From Neisseria uirgultaei (lineage in GTDB: Bacteria > Pseudomonadota > Gammaproteobacteria > Burkholderiales > Neisseriaceae), in contig NZ_CAUIYF010000002.1 of NCBI RefSeq assembly GCF_962719845.1, forward strand, positions 1-64,000: a DNA stretch of 64,000 bases, read 5' to 3'. The notes under the pieces are model-generated. The model did no database searches and was not told where the DNA came from. It was given only the letters and a program-made list of their open reading frames with translations. The position numbers and the translations under genes were made by a program. This document shows, one piece after another, positions 48,642-56,867 of this stretch. Each line of letters opens with the position of its first letter. Position 1 is the first letter of the stretch.

Positions 48642-49937
48642 TTATGCGTTCTTCCATTGTTGTAAAGTGTCTGTCAAATCGGCGGCGGCAACGGTTTGCT
48701 GACCGTGTTTGCCCTGCATATCTTTCAGGGTAACCGTACCGTTCGCCAGTTCGTCTTGCGCGACAATCAGGGCAAAGCGTGCGCCGCTGTTGTCTGCTTT
48801 TTTCATTTGCGCTTTTAGGCTTTGATAGCCGGAATGCTGCATCACGTTGAAACCTTGAGCGCGTAAGGCTTGGGCGTATTTCATCACTTGCAAGTCCGCA
48901 CCTTCGCCTTGATGCATTGCATACACATCAGGCGCGGCGTTCACTTCCAGCGAACCGTATTCGCTCACCAAAAGCAGCAGCCGCTCGATACCCATTGCAA
49001 AACCGATGGACGGCGCAGGTTTGCCGCCGAGTTCCTCAATCAAACCGTCGTAACGGCCGCCGCCGCACACAGTCGCCTGCGCGCCGAGTTTGTCGGTCGT
49101 CCACTCAAAAACCGTCTGATTGTAATAATCCAAACCGCGAACCAAGCGCGGATTTTCAATATATTGAATACCCAAACCATCCAACATCGCCTTGAAGCGT
49201 GCATAGTGGTTTTGCGAAGCCTCGCCCAAGTAATCCACCAAACGCGGTGCGGCATTGCAGATTTCCTGCAAATCAGGGTTTTTTGTATCCAAAACGCGCA
49301 AAGGATTGGTTTTCAGACGGCGTTTGCTGTCTTCGTCCAATTTGTCTTCATAACGGGTCAGATATTCAACCAACGCCGCACGGTGTGCTGCGCGTTCCTC
49401 ACGGTTGCCCAAGCTGTTGATTTCCAAAGTCAGGTATTCACGAATACCCAATTTTTCCCATAAGTCGGCAGACATCGCAATGATTTCTGCATCGATATCC
49501 GGCCCTTCAAAACCCAAAGCCTCGATACCGACCTGATGGAACTGACGATAACGGCCTTTTTGCGGACGCTCGCGGCGGAACATCGGACCCATATACCACA
49601 GCTTTTGCGGGCTGTTGTACAGAAGGTTGTGTTCGACCACCGCACGCAGACAAGAAGCCGTACCTTCAGGACGCAGGCTCAAACTCAAAGAATCGTTTGA
49701 ATCGGAGAAGGTGTACATTTCCTTGCCAACCACATCGGTTTCCTCGCCGATGGAGCGGACAAACAAACCGGTTTGCTCGACAATCGGCGTACGGATTTGC
49801 CGATAACCGTAAGCGCGTGTCCAGCGGTTTACCGTATCTTCAAACGCCTGCCAAAACGCAGCCGTCAGTTTGAAATCTTTTTGTTCGACAGGTAAAAGGT
49901 CGTTCATACCTTTTACAGATTGAATTTTTTGTGCCAT
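48642..49937 (-). CDS. hisS: Histidyl-tRNA synthetase
   Basis: This 431-residue class II synthetase charges tRNA-His. Motif 2 is seen in [27 protein letters not shown], the histidine loops in [15 protein letters not shown], and motif 3 in [20 protein letters not shown]; the C-terminal anticodon-binding domain follows. This distinguishes it from the hisZ paralogue at 21.8 kb. It is the first gene of the hisS-yfgM-der series. Confidence 0.97.
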   Translation of the reverse strand: MAQKIQSVKGMNDLLPVEQKDFKLTAAFWQAFEDTVNRWTRAYGYRQIRTPIVEQTGLFVRSIGEETDVVGKEMYTFSDSNDSLSLSLRPEGTASCLRAVVEHNLLYNSPQKLWYMGPMFRRERPQKGRYRQFHQVGIEALGFEGPDIDAEIIAMSADLWEKLGIREYLTLEINSLGNREERAAHRAALVEYLTRYEDKLDEDSKRRLKTNPLRVLDTKNPDLQEICNAAPRLVDYLGEASQNHYARFKAMLDGLGIQYIENPRLVRGLDYYNQTVFEWTTDKLGAQATVCGGGRYDGLIEELGGKPAPSIGFAMGIERLLLLVSEYGSLEVNAAPDVYAMHQGEGADLQVMKYAQALRAQGFNVMQHSGYQSLKAQMKKADNSGARFALIVAQDELANGTVTLKDMQGKHGQQTVAAADLTDTLQQWKNA

Positions 49938-50028
49938 TTCAAAAAGGGGGTGCTGAAATCAAATGCGGGCGATTATAGCGGATTTTTAAGGGCTTGTGAG
50001 GATGGAGATGGTTTGCGGACGGGTAAAA

Positions 50029-50058
50029 ATGCCGTCTGAAACAGTTTTCAGACGGCAT
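50029..50058. terminator. Inverted DUS pair after the C39-like gene
   Basis: DUS 50029-50040 and complement 50047-50058 form the 3' boundary of the accessory locus at 50-53 kb. Confidence 0.8.
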
Positions 50059-50063
50059 TTGAC

Positions 50064-50720
50064 TTACTCTGCACGTGCTTGCCTGATTTGTTCGACTGCA
50101 AAGTCCGTCTGCCGCTTGGGATGATGTGTAAAAAACAATTGATTTGAAATCGTCTCCGCTTTTTTCGGTACGACAGCCAAAATCTTACCTGCCAAATTTC
50201 CCTCACGGGTTTGCCAAGCATCCAAAAACTGCGCCCTGCTCATCGAAACATGACCCAGCGACGGGTCGACAAGCAAAACCGTATTGCCATCTATACCGCG
50301 CAATACCGAGAAATGATCATCCTTACGGTATTTCAGATACACGATGACGGGGATTTTCAACTGCGCGAGCTGCTCGAAAGACAGGGCATAGCCTTTCGCT
50401 TCAAAACCCAAATCTGGCATAATGCGCCGCATATCCTCAAACGACGCGCGCATCTGCTCCTTATCCAGCTTTTTCAACACTTCTTCTTCCGTCAGCGTTT
50501 GCCCGTAAAAATTGTTCAAAAGCGTCGCCACCGAAGCCGCCCCGCAGGAAAAATCCAAATCCTGCTTTACAATATTGAAATCCCGCCGCGCTTTCCAGCT
50601 TTGTATTTTGACTTTGCCGTAGGCTATGGGGTTTTCTTCCGCAAAGGGAAAAGAATGTGCACAAAGCGGCAGGGCGGCGGCGAGGAGCAGGGAAGCGGCA
50701 AACCGCCTTTTTTGTTCCAT
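50064..50720 (-). CDS. Secreted C39-like cysteine peptidase
   Basis: This 218-residue protein has an N-terminal signal peptide (MEQKRRFAASLLLAAALPLCAHS) and a peptidase C39-like domain. The catalytic set is complete: oxyanion Gln53 and Cys59 in KQDLDFSCGAAS, His136 in DDHFSVLRG and Asp152 in LLVDPS. There is no ABC-transporter or membrane domain, so it should act in the periplasm, like FapD-type stand-alone C39 proteins. The start at 50720 has an AGGAGG site that lies at the end of the 106-bp repeat. It is the last gene of the locus and is the predicted processor of the precursor encoded at 51.6-52.0 kb. A lipobox (LPLC) makes lipidation at Cys20 a possibility. Confidence 0.82.
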   Translation of the reverse strand: MEQKRRFAASLLLAAALPLCAHSFPFAEENPIAYGKVKIQSWKARRDFNIVKQDLDFSCGAASVATLLNNFYGQTLTEEEVLKKLDKEQMRASFEDMRRIMPDLGFEAKGYALSFEQLAQLKIPVIVYLKYRKDDHFSVLRGIDGNTVLLVDPSLGHVSMSRAQFLDAWQTREGNLAGKILAVVPKKAETISNQLFFTHHPKRQTDFAVEQIRQARAE

Positions 50721-50725
50721 CAAAA

Positions 50726-50831
50726 TCCTCCTGAAAGGCTGCCTGAAATTTCCAAGCAGCCTTTTTGTTTGCTTATTAATCGGATAGTGCGACAAATATA
50801 AAGTGGGCGGCAATCATTGCCGTAACGGCAG
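50726..50831. repeat. 106-bp direct repeat, copy A
   Basis: It matches 51355-51460 at 104 of 106 positions. It contains AGGCTGCCTGAA (Simonsiella-type DUS) in an imperfect hairpin with AAGCAGCCT, plus the 3' end of the small membrane-protein gene, here as a remnant (AVTAMIAAHFIFVALSD, stop at 50776-50778) whose 5' part is missing. Confidence 0.92.
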
Positions 50832-50913
50832 TCCGATTGCAGTATTTCAATTCCAAGATAAATGCCGCATAGAAAAGATAAAATACTTAAATGGTTTTAG
50901 CGGCTTAAATATC

Positions 50914-51201
50914 TTATTTAATTTTATTGATTGTTTTCCCAATAGTTTCCGCAATAAATAATAAGAAGTAGAATAATAAACAAACAGAACATGAAAATAA
51001 AAATAAATCTTTCATCATCTCAGTAATAAAATTCCAAAGATTTTCCTTATTTCCATCAACAATAAAAATTATCAGTTCATGAATAAAGAATACTGCAAAG
51101 AAAATACTTCCTGCCGTTAGGGATATTTCTAATCTGCTTATTTTCCCTTCGCTATATTTACCTGATAAATAGCCTAAAAAAGCTACAATCAAATCATCCA
51201 T
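50914..51201 (-). CDS. Small membrane protein, candidate immunity protein
   Basis: This is a 95-residue AT-rich protein with two hydrophobic segments (about 27-47, LTAGSIFFAVFFIHELIIFIV, and 68-90, FLFSCSVCLLFYFLLFIAETI) separated by a charged loop. No family is recognised. It lies between a truncated copy of the precursor gene and repeat copy A, so it probably belonged to a second precursor/immunity cassette. It is proposed as a bacteriocin-type immunity protein on size, topology and position only. Confidence 0.55.
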   Translation of the reverse strand: MDDLIVAFLGYLSGKYSEGKISRLEISLTAGSIFFAVFFIHELIIFIVDGNKENLWNFITEMMKDLFLFSCSVCLLFYFLLFIAETIGKTINKIK

Positions 51202-51233
51202 TTTAAAAATTTCTGTAAAAACAGCTAATGTCC

Positions 51234-51317
51234 TTAATTCATTTTGTCCAAGCCGTTTGCCATTGCGAGGGCAATCATAGACAGCATCATCACGGCTGCG
51301 GTGATTTGTTTTTTCAT
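51234..51317 (-). pseudogene. Orphan signal-peptide remnant of a second precursor gene
   Basis: A 27-codon frame with ATG and stop encodes MKKQITAAVMMLSMIALAMA then NGLDKMN. It matches the first 24 residues of the intact precursor at 51.6-52.0 kb with two substitutions, then ends. The leader and core regions are gone. Confidence 0.8.
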
Positions 51318-51354
51318 AACAAATTCTTAGGGAGGAGATAATGTTTCATCAAAG

Positions 51355-51460
51355 TCCTCCTGAAAGGCTGCCTGAAATTTCCAAGCAGCCTTTTTGTTTG
51401 CTTATTAATCGGATAGTGTGACAAATATAAGGTGGGCGGCAATCATTGCCGTAACGGCAG
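51355..51460. repeat. 106-bp direct repeat, copy B
   Basis: This partner of copy A differs at two positions. It spans the 3' end of the 71-residue membrane-protein gene, its stop at 51405-51407, and the AGGCTGCCTGAA hairpin that may act as a terminator. Confidence 0.92.
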
Positions 51461-51620
51461 CCATAACTGTTTTATTTTCTTCAAACCAAAGCGAGTTGAG
51501 AAACATGAACATCAAGAAATATGATGGTTCTTCAGTTTTGCCGCTGCTTTCTTGAGTTAGAAGATAAAATATAGATATGGTGGTTATGCTGATTGCTGTT
51601 TTTATATATTTATTTACCAT
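51405..51620 (-). CDS. Small membrane protein, candidate immunity protein
   Basis: This 71-residue protein has a hydrophobic N-terminal segment (about 6-20, IKTAISITTISIFYLL), a middle aromatic stretch (SYFLMFMFLNSLWF) and a C-terminal helix (MAAVTAMIAAHLIFVTLSD). Its ATG at 51620 lies 11 bp inside the end of the precursor gene, so the two are translationally coupled, as bacteriocin and immunity genes often are. The longer frame from 51710 merely overlaps the precursor. No family match is recognised. Confidence 0.6.
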   Translation of the reverse strand: MVNKYIKTAISITTISIFYLLTQESSGKTEEPSYFLMFMFLNSLWFEENKTVMAAVTAMIAAHLIFVTLSD

Positions 51621-52005
51621 ATCGTTGGGCAACACCCGTAACCATACCTGTTGCCAAAGATCGGTTAAATCCCCATACAACCCCTGCCGGACCTGCTGTC
51701 GCCCCTCCAAAAGCTCCCGCCCCTACGGCAAGAGTGAATGCTGTGGGAGAAAATCTGCTTCCGCTAAGTTGCTGGTTCATCATATATCCGATTCCGCCTC
51801 CGACTCCTCCGATAAATGCACCTACCGGTCCCCAAGCCCCCTCAGTCTCCTTCATCTCCTTTTGAGAAAGCTCCGCCAACTGCATCGGCGCATCTGCCCG
51901 CGTGTGGAACACTTGGTCTTCAAATGCCTGATTGTCCAAGCTGTTTGCCATTGCGGGGGCAATCATAGACAGCATCATTACGGCTGCGGTGATTTGTTTT
52001 TTCAT
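51610..52005 (-). CDS. Bacteriocin-like precursor with Sec signal and double-glycine-type leader
   Basis: This 131-residue precursor has three parts. Residues 1-20 (MKKQITAAVMMLSMIAPAMA) form a Sec signal peptide. Residues 41-56 (QLAELSQKEMKETEG) look like a double-glycine leader with the canonical ELS-x-x-E-M pattern, ending EG-A rather than GG. From Ala57 on, the chain is Gly/Ala-rich with two hydrophobic glycine segments (GPVGAFIGGVGGGIGY and FTLAVGAGAFGGATAGPAGVV), as in pore-forming class II bacteriocins. It is coupled to the 71-residue membrane protein. A C39-like peptidase in the same locus is the likely processor. It could instead be a secreted amyloid or signalling peptide. Confidence 0.7.
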   Translation of the reverse strand: MKKQITAAVMMLSMIAPAMANSLDNQAFEDQVFHTRADAPMQLAELSQKEMKETEGAWGPVGAFIGGVGGGIGYMMNQQLSGSRFSPTAFTLAVGAGAFGGATAGPAGVVWGFNRSLATGMVTGVAQRYGK

Positions 52006-52047
52006 AATAACTCCTTTGGATTACAAGGTTGGAAAATCAAAACCTGC

Positions 52048-52917
52048 TTAAAATGTATGCTGTACGCCAAATTTCAGTTCGGAACTGCTTTGCCCTGAAA
52101 CGTTGAAACGTACGGATGCGTTTAAAGCCGTGGTTTTGGTGAAACCGAAACCTGCGCCGAAATGGGCGTAGGTGGATGTGTTTCCGGAGGATTCCCATTT
52201 GCCGTCCGTCCGGTCGGGCTGCCTGCCCAGCCATTGGATGCCTCCGGTCAGGCTGATTCTGTCGTTGGCGGCAAATGAGATGTTGGGGTTGAGCAGCAGG
52301 TAGTTGCCCGATTTGTAGCGGATGCCGTCTGAAAGGGTTTTGCTGCCGTTGATACGGTAGGCGGCGGTGAGGGAAAGGACAATCGGATCTATGGCTTTGT
52401 AGGTGGTGGCGCCGATGAGCCACGATTTTCCCGACGAGGCTTTGTTGCGCGATTTTTCGTAAACCGTGCTTTCGAGAAAAGCGATGAGTGCGGGGTTTTT
52501 GCCGTCTTTGAGGAAGGTATGGCTGATGCCGGCAGATATGTCGGACATCTATTTGTTGCGGGTTTTGCCGTTGCCGTCGAGTTTGCGTTCTTCGTGCCAC
52601 AGATAGCTGCCGCTGTCGTAAATGTCGGTATTGCCAGTCAGTCCGTAGCGCAAACCGAGCGTGCCGACGAGCATATCGGTATTGCTGCCGTTTTCTTGGA
52701 TTTCGGTCGGAATGGGGATAAACGAGGTTGCGCCGGTTTGAATGTAAACCGGTGCGGCAAGTGCGGCGCGGCTGTTTTCGCTGTTCAGGTAGGTAAGGGA
52801 AGTTTCCAGTTTCCATTTGCCCTTGTCGGTTATTATGTCTTCAATCGTTAAGGGCAGGTCGGCATAAGCGGATAAAGTCAGGATGGCGGGCAAGGCGGAC
52901 AAAAAGATACGTTTCAT
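52048..52917 (-). pseudogene. Outer-membrane beta-barrel protein split by an amber codon
   Basis: The full frame encodes about 289 residues: signal peptide MKRIFLSALPAILTLSAYA, then alternating amphipathic strands, ending KFGVQHTF with the terminal Phe typical of BAM substrates. It resembles small transporter/MetA-type barrels. A TAG at 52549-52551 interrupts the frame after GNGKTRNK and is followed at once by MSDISAGISHTF in the same frame, so the lesion is probably CAG to TAG. A restart at that ATG would lack a signal peptide. It is the first gene of the accessory locus and a plausible export channel or receptor. Confidence 0.75.
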
Positions 52918-52947
52918 ATTTCCTCTTATTGATATTAATTCTTATTT

Positions 52948-52966
52948 AAGAATGGTAATGAATATC
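52948..52966 (-). promoter_or_regulatory. Weak Fur-box-like sequence
   Basis: GATATTCATTACCATTCTT on the minus strand matches 13 of 19 positions of the classical Fur consensus and lies about 30 bp upstream of the barrel gene start in an AT-rich promoter region. Iron control is only a suggestion. Confidence 0.25.
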
Positions 52967-53082
52967 CGATAATTCTGTCTAAATAAATTTTTAAATCAAA
53001 AAAAAACGATATATTTGTTTTTATCAATTATGTTTTGATATGCCGTCTGAAAAGTTTGTGAAAAACGGTTACAATCCGCCGC

Positions 53083-54006
53083 ATGAAAAAACGCAACAAT
53101 CCTCTTCCGTTGTTGAACGGTGTCAAACCCAGTTATTTGGTGCTGCCGCATGAAAAGCAGTTTTACGGGCTGCCGCTGCTGCATTTTCTGTGCATCCGCT
53201 TTCCTTTTGTGGGCGCGGACGATTGGCGCAGGCGGTTGAACAGCGGTTTTGTGGTCGGTTCGGATGGTGCGGCGTTGGACGAATATACTTTGTTCGAGCC
53301 GGGTAAGACGATGTTTTATTATCGGGAAACCAGCAGTGAGGATGAGCCGCGTATTCCGTTTGAAGAAAAGATTTTGCATATTGATGAACATTTGATTGTG
53401 GTGGACAAGCCGCATTTTCTGCCCGTCATCCCCAGCGGGCGTTTTTTGAGGGAAACGCTGCTCACACGTCTGCGCCTGCGTCCTGAATTGCAGCATTTGA
53501 ATGTTGAAGACATTACGCCGCTGCACCGCTTGGACAAGGATACGGCGGGTGTGATGCTGCTGTCGCACAATCCTGACACGCGCGGGGCTTATCAGACGAT
53601 GTTTCAAAACAAAACGGTATGGAAAACGTATGAGGCACTTGCGCCGACAAGGACGGATTTGCCGTATCCGCTGGATGTGGTGTCGCGTTTGGTAAGGGGT
53701 GAAAAATTTTTTACGACGCAAGAGGCGGAAGGCGAACCAAACGCACATACGACGGTCGAACTGATTGAAAACAGAGGGGAATTCAGCCTTTACCGCCTTA
53801 CGCCGCATACCGGCAAGAAACACCAGTTGCGCGTACATATGATGGGTTTGGGTATGCCGTTGTTGAATGACGCGCTCTATCCCGTGCCGTCTGAAGCGGG
53901 AAGCGAGGATTATCGGAAACCTTTGAAGCTATTGGCAAAAAAGATTGCGTTTGCAGATCCTTTGTCGGGTCTGGAAAGGGTGTTTTGCAGTAGGTTTTGC
54001 CTATAA
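53083..54006 (+). CDS. RluA-family pseudouridine synthase
   Basis: This 307-residue RNA pseudouridine synthase has its catalytic Asp in PLHRLDKDTAGVML. ILHIDEHLIVVDKPHFLPVIPSG is the N-terminal catalytic-domain block and TGKKHQLRVHMMGLGMPLLNDALYP the C-terminal block. The first about 80 residues form an S4-like or extra domain. A DUS lies just upstream (53040-53051) and another within the 3' coding region near 53884. Target RNA cannot be named. Confidence 0.9.
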   Translation: MKKRNNPLPLLNGVKPSYLVLPHEKQFYGLPLLHFLCIRFPFVGADDWRRRLNSGFVVGSDGAALDEYTLFEPGKTMFYYRETSSEDEPRIPFEEKILHIDEHLIVVDKPHFLPVIPSGRFLRETLLTRLRLRPELQHLNVEDITPLHRLDKDTAGVMLLSHNPDTRGAYQTMFQNKTVWKTYEALAPTRTDLPYPLDVVSRLVRGEKFFTTQEAEGEPNAHTTVELIENRGEFSLYRLTPHTGKKHQLRVHMMGLGMPLLNDALYPVPSEAGSEDYRKPLKLLAKKIAFADPLSGLERVFCSRFCL

Positions 54007-54019
54007 TGAGAGGAAATGC

Positions 54020-54054
54020 AAACCCGTATCGGCAGATGCCGCCGATACGGGTTT
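54020..54054. terminator. Bidirectional terminator
   Basis: AACCCGTATCGGC at 54021-54033 pairs with GCCGATACGGGTT at 54041-54053, with flanking A and T runs, between two convergent genes. Confidence 0.85.
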
Positions 54055-54083
54055 GATATTATCGATGCCGTCTGAAAGGGGCT

Positions 54084-54725
54084 TTATCCGTTCAGACATA
54101 CGGGCGCGAAGCGGAGGATGGTGTCGCGCAGGACGATGAGTTTGCCGTGAAAGAAATGCGTGGAACCGGCGATGGTGATGACGGGCAAATCTTGCGGTTC
54201 CGCCCATTTCAGGGCTTTTTCGATTTCGACGACTTCGTCTTCCGCGCCGTGTATCATCAGCGTTTTTGCAACGTTGGGAACGGCTGACGGTTCCGGACGG
54301 TTGGTATAGTGGCAGACTGCTGCGCCCATGAGCAGTAACAGGTCGGGTATGCGCTCTTGTGCGGCAAATGTGGCGACATAACCGCCGAAGGAGAAGCCGG
54401 ATAAGGCAAATTCGGGAGCCTTGGGATGTTGGGCGCGGGCATAATCGATGACGGCGAGGCAGTCTTGCGTTTCGCCGCGTCCGTAATCGTGTTCGCCTCC
54501 GCTGCCGCCTACGCCGCGAAGGTTGGGCAGGTAGCAGTGGAATCCGAGTTTGCTTAAGGCTTTGGCAGCGGTTTGAATGACTTTGTTGGTGTTTGTCCCG
54601 CCCTGGAGGGGGTTGGGGTGGTTGATAACGGCAACGCCGCGCGCTGGTACTTGTTCGGACGGGATATGGATGGTTTCTAAAATGCCGGCAGGGCCGGGTA
54701 TGTGTATGGTTTCGGGTTTTTGCAT
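54084..54725 (-). CDS. Alpha/beta-hydrolase family protein
   Basis: This 213-residue cytoplasmic serine hydrolase has nucleophile elbow GFSFGGYVA, acid in MIHGAEDEVV and His in AGSTHFFHGKL. INHPNPLQGGTNTNKVI, then NLRGVGGSGG, are characteristic of the YheT/CocE-distant 'dienelactone-like' group annotated only as alpha/beta hydrolases. Substrate unknown. It is about 55 bp downstream of the spermidine-synthase-like gene on the same strand. Confidence 0.85.
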   Translation of the reverse strand: MQKPETIHIPGPAGILETIHIPSEQVPARGVAVINHPNPLQGGTNTNKVIQTAAKALSKLGFHCYLPNLRGVGGSGGEHDYGRGETQDCLAVIDYARAQHPKAPEFALSGFSFGGYVATFAAQERIPDLLLLMGAAVCHYTNRPEPSAVPNVAKTLMIHGAEDEVVEIEKALKWAEPQDLPVITIAGSTHFFHGKLIVLRDTILRFAPVCLNG

Positions 54726-54779
54726 AATGGTTTCCTCTTGATTTTCCGCATATTCCGATGCAGCCGCGAAGATGGCGGC

Positions 54780-55571
54780 TTAAAGGTGGAAATGCTTGCC
54801 GTTGTTGGGGTTGGATGCTTTCAGGCCGGCGAGCATACGGTGAAAGTCCAATCCGTATGCGCTGCTCAGTTTGTCGGCACGTTTTTTGAGTTTGCCTATG
54901 TTTTGCTCTTTGGGGCTGCTTTGGAATGCCATTACCGCGACATTGCCGTGGCTTTCGGCAGGAAGTTCCAATACGCGCCCTTCAAAAACGCTCAACAACC
55001 GTTCGATGAAGCGTTGATAGCGTTTGTCGCCGCTCCACCAGTTGGTAACGAATATGCCGTCTGAAGAGAGTGCGTTTCGGCAGTCTCGGAAGAACGGTTC
55101 TTCAACCAGCGTATCGATGATTTGTTCGCTGTCGAAGCCGTCCACCAAAATCACATCGGTATTGCGGCGGAAGACTTTGATGTACTCCGCACCGTCTGCT
55201 TCAATAATTTCAAATTTCTCGCCCTCGAAAGGCAACTCAAACAGGCTGCGGGCAATGGCGATGACCTGCGGATTGATGTCCACGGCAGTTTGGCGCGTGT
55301 CGGGCAGGTAGGTATCTATCCAGCGTGCAAACGAGCCGCCACCCAAGCCGATTTGGGTGATATGTTGCGGCAGGCGTTCCGCAAACAGCAGCCAGCCCAT
55401 CATCGCGCGGCTGTAAGAGAGTACCAGCTCGGACGGGTGGTCGAGGTTCATCGAGCTTTGAACGGTGTCGCTGCCCAAGTGAAGCGAACGGATATTGCCT
55501 TCTTCGGAAATGCCGACTTCGGGAAAGCCGGATTTTGCAGGACGCAGGCGGCGGTAGGGATGTCTTGCCAT
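54780..55571 (-). CDS. Spermidine synthase-like methyltransferase-fold protein
   Basis: This 263-residue protein has the aminopropyltransferase/SAM-binding Rossmann fold: ITQIGLGGGSFARWID (motif I), AVDINPQVIAIAR and DVILVDGFDSEQI. The pattern resembles SpeE-like proteins lacking a full putrescine site, so true spermidine synthase activity is uncertain. It could be a general methyltransferase. It lies upstream of the hydrolase gene and is divergent from tRNA-Thr. Confidence 0.75.
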   Translation of the reverse strand: MARHPYRRLRPAKSGFPEVGISEEGNIRSLHLGSDTVQSSMNLDHPSELVLSYSRAMMGWLLFAERLPQHITQIGLGGGSFARWIDTYLPDTRQTAVDINPQVIAIARSLFELPFEGEKFEIIEADGAEYIKVFRRNTDVILVDGFDSEQIIDTLVEEPFFRDCRNALSSDGIFVTNWWSGDKRYQRFIERLLSVFEGRVLELPAESHGNVAVMAFQSSPKEQNIGKLKKRADKLSSAYGLDFHRMLAGLKASNPNNGKHFHL

Positions 55572-55736
55572 CGGTGTGAACGGTCGGTTTGAAAGGCGGA
55601 TATTTTATCAGAATGCCGATGCTTGTCCTGTTTCAAATTAATTTTGTTTTAAATAAGATACTTAGTGTATTTTTATGAGGGGGTCGAACAAATTTCTTGC
55701 CAAAGTGTGAAGTTGCCTGCATAATTCACCTTCTTT

Positions 55737-55812
55737 GCCGGTATAGCTCAGTTGGTAGAGCACCTGACTTGTAATCAGGGGGTCCCGAGTTCGACTCTTG
55801 GTGCCGGCACCA
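55737..55812 (+). tRNA. tRNA-Thr (anticodon TGT)
   Basis: A complete cloverleaf: acceptor GCCGGTA pairs with TGCCGGC, D-arm GCTCAGTTGGTAGAGC, anticodon stem CCTGA/TCAGG with loop CTTGTAA (TGT), T-arm with TTCGACT, discriminator A and encoded CCA at 55810-55812. Confidence 0.97.
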
Positions 55813-55953
55813 GATTGGACAGCCCGATTGTGTAAAACAGTCGGGCTGTTTTGCATTTGCGGCACGGTCGGTGGCAGGGCTGCGGGCATTTCACTATAAT
55901 AGCCCGTTTCAAACTGAAAAGGCCGTCTGAAAATGGCGGGGTAACAATATCTG

Positions 55954-56745
55954 ATGATTACTGTGAACACACTGCAAAAAATGAAGGCGGCGGGCGAAAA
56001 AATCGCCATGCTGACCGCTTACGAATCCAGTTTTGCCGCGCTGATGGACGATGTCGGCGTGGAAATGCTGCTGGTCGGCGACTCTTTGGGTATGGCGGTT
56101 CAAGGGCGGCAGTCGACGCTGCCGGTCAGCCTGCGCGATATGTGCTATCACACCGAATGTGTAGCACGCGGTGCAAAAAATGCGATGATTGTCAGCGATT
56201 TGCCGTTTGGTGCATATCAGCAAAGTAAGGAACAGGCGTTTGCCGCCGCCGCCGAACTGATGGCGGCAGGAGCGCATATGGTCAAACTTGAAGGCGGCGT
56301 GTGGATGGCGGAAACGACTGAATTTCTGCAAATGCGCGGCATTCCGGTTTGCGCGCACATCGGTCTGACCCCGCAATCCGTGTTTGCCTTCGGCGGATAC
56401 AAGGTTCAGGGGCGCGGCGACAAGGCGCAGGCGTTGCTTAACGATGCCAAGGCGCATGATGATGCGGGGGCGGCGGTCGTGCTGATGGAGTGTGTTCCTG
56501 CGGAACTGGCAAAAAAGGTAACTGAAACTGTTTCCTGTCCGACTATCGGTATTGGTGCGGGTGCGGGTTGCGACGGGCAGGTTTTGGTGATGCACGATAT
56601 GCTCGGTATTTTTCCGGGCAAGACGGCGAAATTCGTCAAAAACTTTATGCATGGGCAAAGCAGCATTCAGGCGGCGGTTCGGGCGTATGTCGAAGAAGTT
56701 AAAGCCAAAACCTTCCCTGCTGCGGAACATATTTTTGCAGACTGA
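55954..56745 (+). CDS. panB: 3-methyl-2-oxobutanoate hydroxymethyltransferase
   Basis: This 263-residue enzyme makes ketopantoate from alpha-ketoisovalerate and methylene-THF in pantothenate/CoA synthesis. [26 protein letters not shown] (metal and substrate), MVKLEGG, and ARHIG-like HIGLTPQSV blocks are present, with [20 protein letters not shown] near the C-terminus. An AG-DUS precedes the gene. panC follows on the same strand after a terminator, so the two are neighbours but may be separately transcribed. Confidence 0.96.
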   Translation: MITVNTLQKMKAAGEKIAMLTAYESSFAALMDDVGVEMLLVGDSLGMAVQGRQSTLPVSLRDMCYHTECVARGAKNAMIVSDLPFGAYQQSKEQAFAAAAELMAAGAHMVKLEGGVWMAETTEFLQMRGIPVCAHIGLTPQSVFAFGGYKVQGRGDKAQALLNDAKAHDDAGAAVVLMECVPAELAKKVTETVSCPTIGIGAGAGCDGQVLVMHDMLGIFPGKTAKFVKNFMHGQSSIQAAVRAYVEEVKAKTFPAAEHIFAD

Positions 56746-56761
56746 ACAAGGTTTGCTGCCA

Positions 56762-56791
56762 ATGCCGTCTGAAAGCCGTTTCAGACGGCAT
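56762..56791 (+). terminator. panB terminator, inverted DUS pair
   Basis: DUS 56762-56773 and complement 56780-56791 followed by TTTTG, between panB and panC. Confidence 0.85.
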
Positions 56792-56867
56792 TTTGTTTTG
56801 CCGTGTGCGGCGCGTATAATCGGCGCGTTTTGTCGGGCAGGAAGCCCGAAGGATAAGGATTACCGTT

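Noticed and set aside
52048..52548. The second half of the barrel considered as an independent gene starting at the ATG after TAG
   Set aside because: No ribosome site or signal peptide, and both halves form one continuous barrel in the same frame; treated as one interrupted gene.
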